Position numbers and translations under genes: made by a program
Notes under the pieces: model-generated
The model's database searches: none
Seen by the model: the letters and a program-made list of their open reading frames with translations, nothing else
What the model was told of the DNA's origin: nothing
Assembly: GCA_003695455.1 (NCBI GenBank)
Contig: RFJF01000641.1
Coordinates: 1 to 9,683, forward strand
DNA: 9,683 bases
DNA from: Chloroflexota bacterium
GTDB taxonomy: Bacteria > Chloroflexota > Anaerolineae > 4572-78 > J111
Reading direction: 5' to 3'
Part shown: positions 6,538 through 9,683 of the stretch, in pieces
Numbering within the stretch: the first letter of the stretch is position 1
Layout of the letters: every line of letters starts with the position of its first letter

Positions 6538-9500
6538 TCAGCTATTCTTTGCCGACTCTTGCAGGTAGCGGTGCAGCACAGATTTTGCCCGTTCAAATTC
6601 AGTTTCAATAGCGGCAAGTTTGGCGGCGGCTCCGTTCAGGTTGCCGGATTTACCCAGTTGTTCCAATTCCTGGCACAGGGCGGACAGCGGGTAGGCGGCA
6701 AGCTGCCCGGCATTGGGTTTGAGCGTGTGGGCCAGATGGTGAACGGTGTCTGGCTCATTGTCTGCAATGCTTTGCCGCAACGTTTCAATCACCTCCGGGG
6801 CTTTGGATAAAAACATTTCCGTCACTTCGGCAATAATCGAACCATCGTCGTCGCCCAGCGAGATTCTGAATTCTTCGAGTGCATCGAGGTCAACCGGCGA
6901 ATCGGTTTTTGCGGTGGAGGGTGACGATGTTGCCTCCACCTCGGGTATAGCGGCCTCGGCAGCAGGTGGGGTATTCAGTTTGCGGCATTTTTGCAACGCC
7001 TGTTGCAACTCTACAACGCGAACAGGTTTGCTCACGTAATCATTCATACCCGCCGCCAAACATTTTTCACGGTCACCTTTCATGGCGTTGGCCGTCATGG
7101 CCACAATCTGTGGCTGCCGGGCGTTGGGCCACTGCTGCCGGATAATTTTGGTGGCTTCCAGACCGTCCATTTCCGGCATTTGCACATCCATCAGTACCAC
7201 ATCGTAGGGCTGGCGCATCAGCGCATCCAGCACTTCCAGCCCGTTGCCGGCCACATCGGCCCGGTAGCCCATCCGCTCCAGCATGCGCAGCGCAACTTTT
7301 TGGTTGACCACGTTGTCTTCTGCCAGCAGAATACGCAGCGATTTATCAGGTTCAGCCGCTTCGGCTTGCTGCTGCCCGCGGGGGGCCAAAAATTCCGGCG
7401 CGGCGGGCTGCCCGGTTAGCACATTGACCAGCACCGAAAATAACTGCGCCGGCTTGATGGGTTTTGAAAGCTGCGCGGCAAAGATTTGGCCGCCGGCTTC
7501 TTCGTCGGGCTTACCCATTGATGTGAGCAGTATCAGCGGTAATTTATCGGCATTAACCCGTTTCTGAATGTTGGCCGCCAGCGCAAGGCCGTCCATTTCC
7601 GGCATCTGGTAATCAAGGATGGCTATGTCAAACTGCACGCCCCGATTGAATAGCTCCAATGCGGCAAAGCCGGATTCCACCGCCTGCGGCTGCATTCCCC
7701 AATTGGCGGTTTGGCGCTGCAAAATGAGCCGGTTGGTGGCGTTGTCGTCAACAATGAGCAGCCGTTTTCCGGCCAGCAACGGCTGGTTGGGCTCAAGATA
7801 GTGGCGATGGGGCGCTGGCGCAACGGGGGCTTCAATAGTGAAGTGAAAAGTAGAGCCTTTGCCAAGTTCACTTTCAACCCACATTCTGCCGCCCATCAAC
7901 TCGCTGAGGCGCTTGCTGATGGCTAACCCCAGGCCGGTGCCGCCATATTTGCGCGTGGTTGAAGCATCAACCTGGCTGAATGATTTGAACAGCCGGTGCT
8001 GTTTATCTTTGGGAATACCGATGCCGGTGTCTCGCACGGCAAAGTGCAGTTCGTAGTGGCCGGATTCCAGCGGGCGGCCCGTCACCGAAACCACTACTTC
8101 GCCGCGTTCGGTAAATTTGACGGCGTTGTTGAGCAGGTTGACCAGAATTTGGCGCAGGCGGGTTACGTCTTTTACAAACGCGCCCGGTAACCCCGGTTCA
8201 ATCAGGTAGCCAATGTCCAGCCCTTTGCCGCCGGCCACCGCCGCCACCAAATCCAGCGTTTCTTCTACGCAGTCACGCAAAATAAAGGGCTGGTTTTCAA
8301 GTTCCAGCCTGTCGGCCTCAATTTTGGAGAAATCCAGAATATCATTGATAAGGGTCAGCAAGGTATCGCCGCTAACGCGCACGGTTTCCAAAAAATCACG
8401 CTGTTCCGGGTTGAGGGGGGTATCAAGCAGCAGGCCGGTTAAACCGATGATTGCGTTCATGGGGGTGCGGATTTCGTGGCTCATGTTGGCCAAAAATTCG
8501 CTTTTGGCAACGTTGGCGGCTTCTGCAATTTCTTTGGCCTGGCGCAGTTCAAGTTCAATCCGTTTGCGTTCGTCAATTTGCATTTCCAGTTCGCGGGTGT
8601 AACGGCGAAGCTCCTCGTACAGGCGGGCATTTTTGATAGCAATGCCGGCCTGGTTGGCAAAGGCTTGCAGTTGGTCGGCTTGTTCCTGGGTAAAGGCATA
8701 GGGTTTGGAATCATCCAGGTGGAGAAAACCGATGACCCGGCCTTCAAGTTTAATAGGGGCCGCCGCGTGAGAGCGAATCCAGTTGGTGCCAGGCGTGTCA
8801 ACCCAGCTTTTGTGCTGACTCACATCGGGGATGATGGCCGGCTTTCCGGACTCTACCATGCCCTGCAAATTGGGCACGTCGGCCACTTTAAAACTGACGC
8901 TGCGGATGGATTCCTCTCGCCCCTGCGTCTGGTAACCGCGCCAGCGAACCACGCGGGCCACGCCGTTTTCAATGAGCATAATATTGCACATATCATTGGG
9001 CACAACCCGGTCTACATTTTCAAGAATACGGTCCAGCACTTCGTCAAAATCAAGGGTGGCTGTGAGCGCCGCCGTACTTTGTTGCAGGGCTTCGGCCAGA
9101 ATGCGCTGCTCGTGTTCAGCTTTTTCAGCCTGTTTCAACTCGGTGATGTTGCGCACAATCACCATCACTTCTGCGTTGGGCAGCGGCACCAGCCGGGCCT
9201 CAAAATTTTTCTCCTCGCCGTCAATGGGCAGCGCATACTCCACGGCGATTGATTCTCCGGCGTGCTGCAAATAATCAATTGCGTCGGCAAACTGCTCGGC
9301 CACATCGGGCGGTAACACATCCGCCACACGCCTGCCCAGAAACTCTTCGGGGGGCACGTACAAATCGTTTACCGAGCCGGCGTAAAAATCAATGTATTCA
9401 TTTTGGGCGTTGAGCCGAAAATAGAGGTCAGGAAAAGCATTGACGATGGAATGAAACTGTAAGGCGCTCCGGCGTTCGGCCAGAAAAAGGCGCGCGTTTT

Positions 9501-9683
9501 CAATGATAATAGCCATTTGCCCGGCCACGGTCACCAGCAGGTCAACATCTTGTTGGGTAAAATCCGGCTCGTCGGGCCGGTTAATGGCGGTGATGGTTCC
9601 CACAATGTTACCGGCGTGGTGAATGGGCACCACCATAATTGAGCCGCAGTGAGTTTGGACGCGGCGGCGCTGCGCCTGCGGGC
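6538..9683 (-). CDS. Hybrid histidine kinase, GAF-PAS-GAF-HisKA-HATPase-REC-REC-HPt, 5' end outside the window
   Basis: The frame is open to the right edge, giving about 1047 residues in the window. The Met at 9636 lies inside a GAF domain and is unlikely to be the start. Numbering from that Met, the order is: end of GAF1 (to about 53), PAS (about 58-170), GAF2 (about 185-340), a short coiled coil, and HisKA with phosphoacceptor His387 in [11 protein letters not shown]. The ATPase domain has Asn504 in NLLNNAVKF, Asp536 in DTGIGI, and [13 protein letters not shown]1 has D630 D631, phosphoacceptor Asp675 in [10 protein letters not shown], and Lys in SKPIKP. REC2 has E773 D774, Asp817 in [10 protein letters not shown], and Lys in SKPVR. 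The HPt domain (about 930-1025) has His970 in AHTLKPNAG. All phosphotransfer residues are present. No membrane segment is seen, so it should sense a cytoplasmic signal. It lacks an output domain; phosphate presumably leaves His970 for a separate response regulator not seen here. The HPt motif has KPNA where KGSA is usual. Confidence 0.93.
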   Translation of the reverse strand, partial: PQAQRRRVQTHCGSIMVVPIHHAGNIVGTITAINRPDEPDFTQQDVDLLVTVAGQMAIIIENARLFLAERRSALQFHSIVNAFPDLYFRLNAQNEYIDFYAGSVNDLYVPPEEFLGRRVADVLPPDVAEQFADAIDYLQHAGESIAVEYALPIDGEEKNFEARLVPLPNAEVMVIVRNITELKQAEKAEHEQRILAEALQQSTAALTATLDFDEVLDRILENVDRVVPNDMCNIMLIENGVARVVRWRGYQTQGREESIRSVSFKVADVPNLQGMVESGKPAIIPDVSQHKSWVDTPGTNWIRSHAAAPIKLEGRVIGFLHLDDSKPYAFTQEQADQLQAFANQAGIAIKNARLYEELRRYTRELEMQIDERKRIELELRQAKEIAEAANVAKSEFLANMSHEIRTPMNAIIGLTGLLLDTPLNPEQRDFLETVRVSGDTLLTLINDILDFSKIEADRLELENQPFILRDCVEETLDLVAAVAGGKGLDIGYLIEPGLPGAFVKDVTRLRQILVNLLNNAVKFTERGEVVVSVTGRPLESGHYELHFAVRDTGIGIPKDKQHRLFKSFSQVDASTTRKYGGTGLGLAISKRLSELMGGRMWVESELGKGSTFHFTIEAPVAPAPHRHYLEPNQPLLAGKRLLIVDDNATNRLILQRQTANWGMQPQAVESGFAALELFNRGVQFDIAILDYQMPEMDGLALAANIQKRVNADKLPLILLTSMGKPDEEAGGQIFAAQLSKPIKPAQLFSVLVNVLTGQPAAPEFLAPRGQQQAEAAEPDKSLRILLAEDNVVNQKVALRMLERMGYRADVAGNGLEVLDALMRQPYDVVLMDVQMPEMDGLEATKIIRQQWPNARQPQIVAMTANAMKGDREKCLAAGMNDYVSKPVRVVELQQALQKCRKLNTPPAAEAAIPEVEATSSPSTAKTDSPVDLDALEEFRISLGDDDGSIIAEVTEMFLSKAPEVIETLRQSIADNEPDTVHHLAHTLKPNAGQLAAYPLSALCQELEQLGKSGNLNGAAAKLAAIETEFERAKSVLHRYLQESAKNS

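Noticed and set aside
7163..7605. Exact 17-base direct repeat (7163-7179 and 7589-7605) in the kinase gene
   Set aside because: Both copies encode the same conserved MPEMDG receiver motif, so protein constraint explains the identity; no sign of a mobile or regulatory repeat.
8476..9252. 258-residue plus-strand frame opposite the kinase
   Set aside because: It mirrors the HisKA-GAF region with no motif of its own; the minus-strand frame has every expected kinase residue.

Overview
The window looks like a stretch of a Chloroflexota chromosome, probably class Anaerolineae or a relative. The evidence is compositional and architectural: high GC with many GCCGG/CCGGC words, a very large secreted subtilase built from Ig-like and amidotransferase-like modules and ending in a short 'YLPVIVKN' tail, a GAF/PAS-rich hybrid histidine kinase, and an intergenic C/T-rich octamer tandem repeat. 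No marker gene is present, so the phylum call is an inference. Coding density is near total; no RNA gene, CRISPR array, insertion sequence or phage gene is visible.

Layout. Positions 1-64 are eight tandem copies of a degenerate octamer, whose G-rich complement has strong G-quadruplex potential. Next, on the plus strand, is a secreted S8 (bacillopeptidase F-like) protease gene, 81-4524. One extra base in a C5 run (2219-2223) splits it into two reading frames. Removing one C restores a single protein of about 1480 residues: signal peptide, inhibitor-like propeptide, S8 catalytic domain, two carboxypeptidase-regulatory-like domains, two GATase-like/Ig-like modules, a DUF11-like domain and the C-terminal tail.

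Three minus-strand genes converge on it and probably form one transcription unit, in transcription order: a multidomain hybrid histidine kinase (open at the right edge of the window, stop at 6538), an EamA/DMT-family transporter (6531-5599, GTG start 6 bp after the kinase stop), and a membrane-anchored SurA-N-like/TlpA-thioredoxin fusion (5544-4531). The 54-bp gap before the fusion gene holds a 15-bp GC palindrome and a TATCAT box placed so that transcription would begin on the start codon, which suggests an additional leaderless promoter. The protease and fusion genes end 6 bp apart, over a small hairpin that spans the protease stop codon.

How the genes may work together: the protease and the thioredoxin-like protein both act outside the cytoplasmic membrane (protein degradation, and disulfide handling possibly with chaperone-like binding). 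The kinase is soluble and carries a complete internal phosphorelay (His, Asp, Asp, His) but no output domain, so its target lies elsewhere. A functional link between the kinase and its two co-directional neighbours is suggested only by position. I see no clear undescribed system; the most original points are the SurA-N/TlpA fusion, its apparent leaderless start, the G-quadruplex-prone octamer array at the protease gene, and the duplicated motif-degenerate amidotransferase-like modules.
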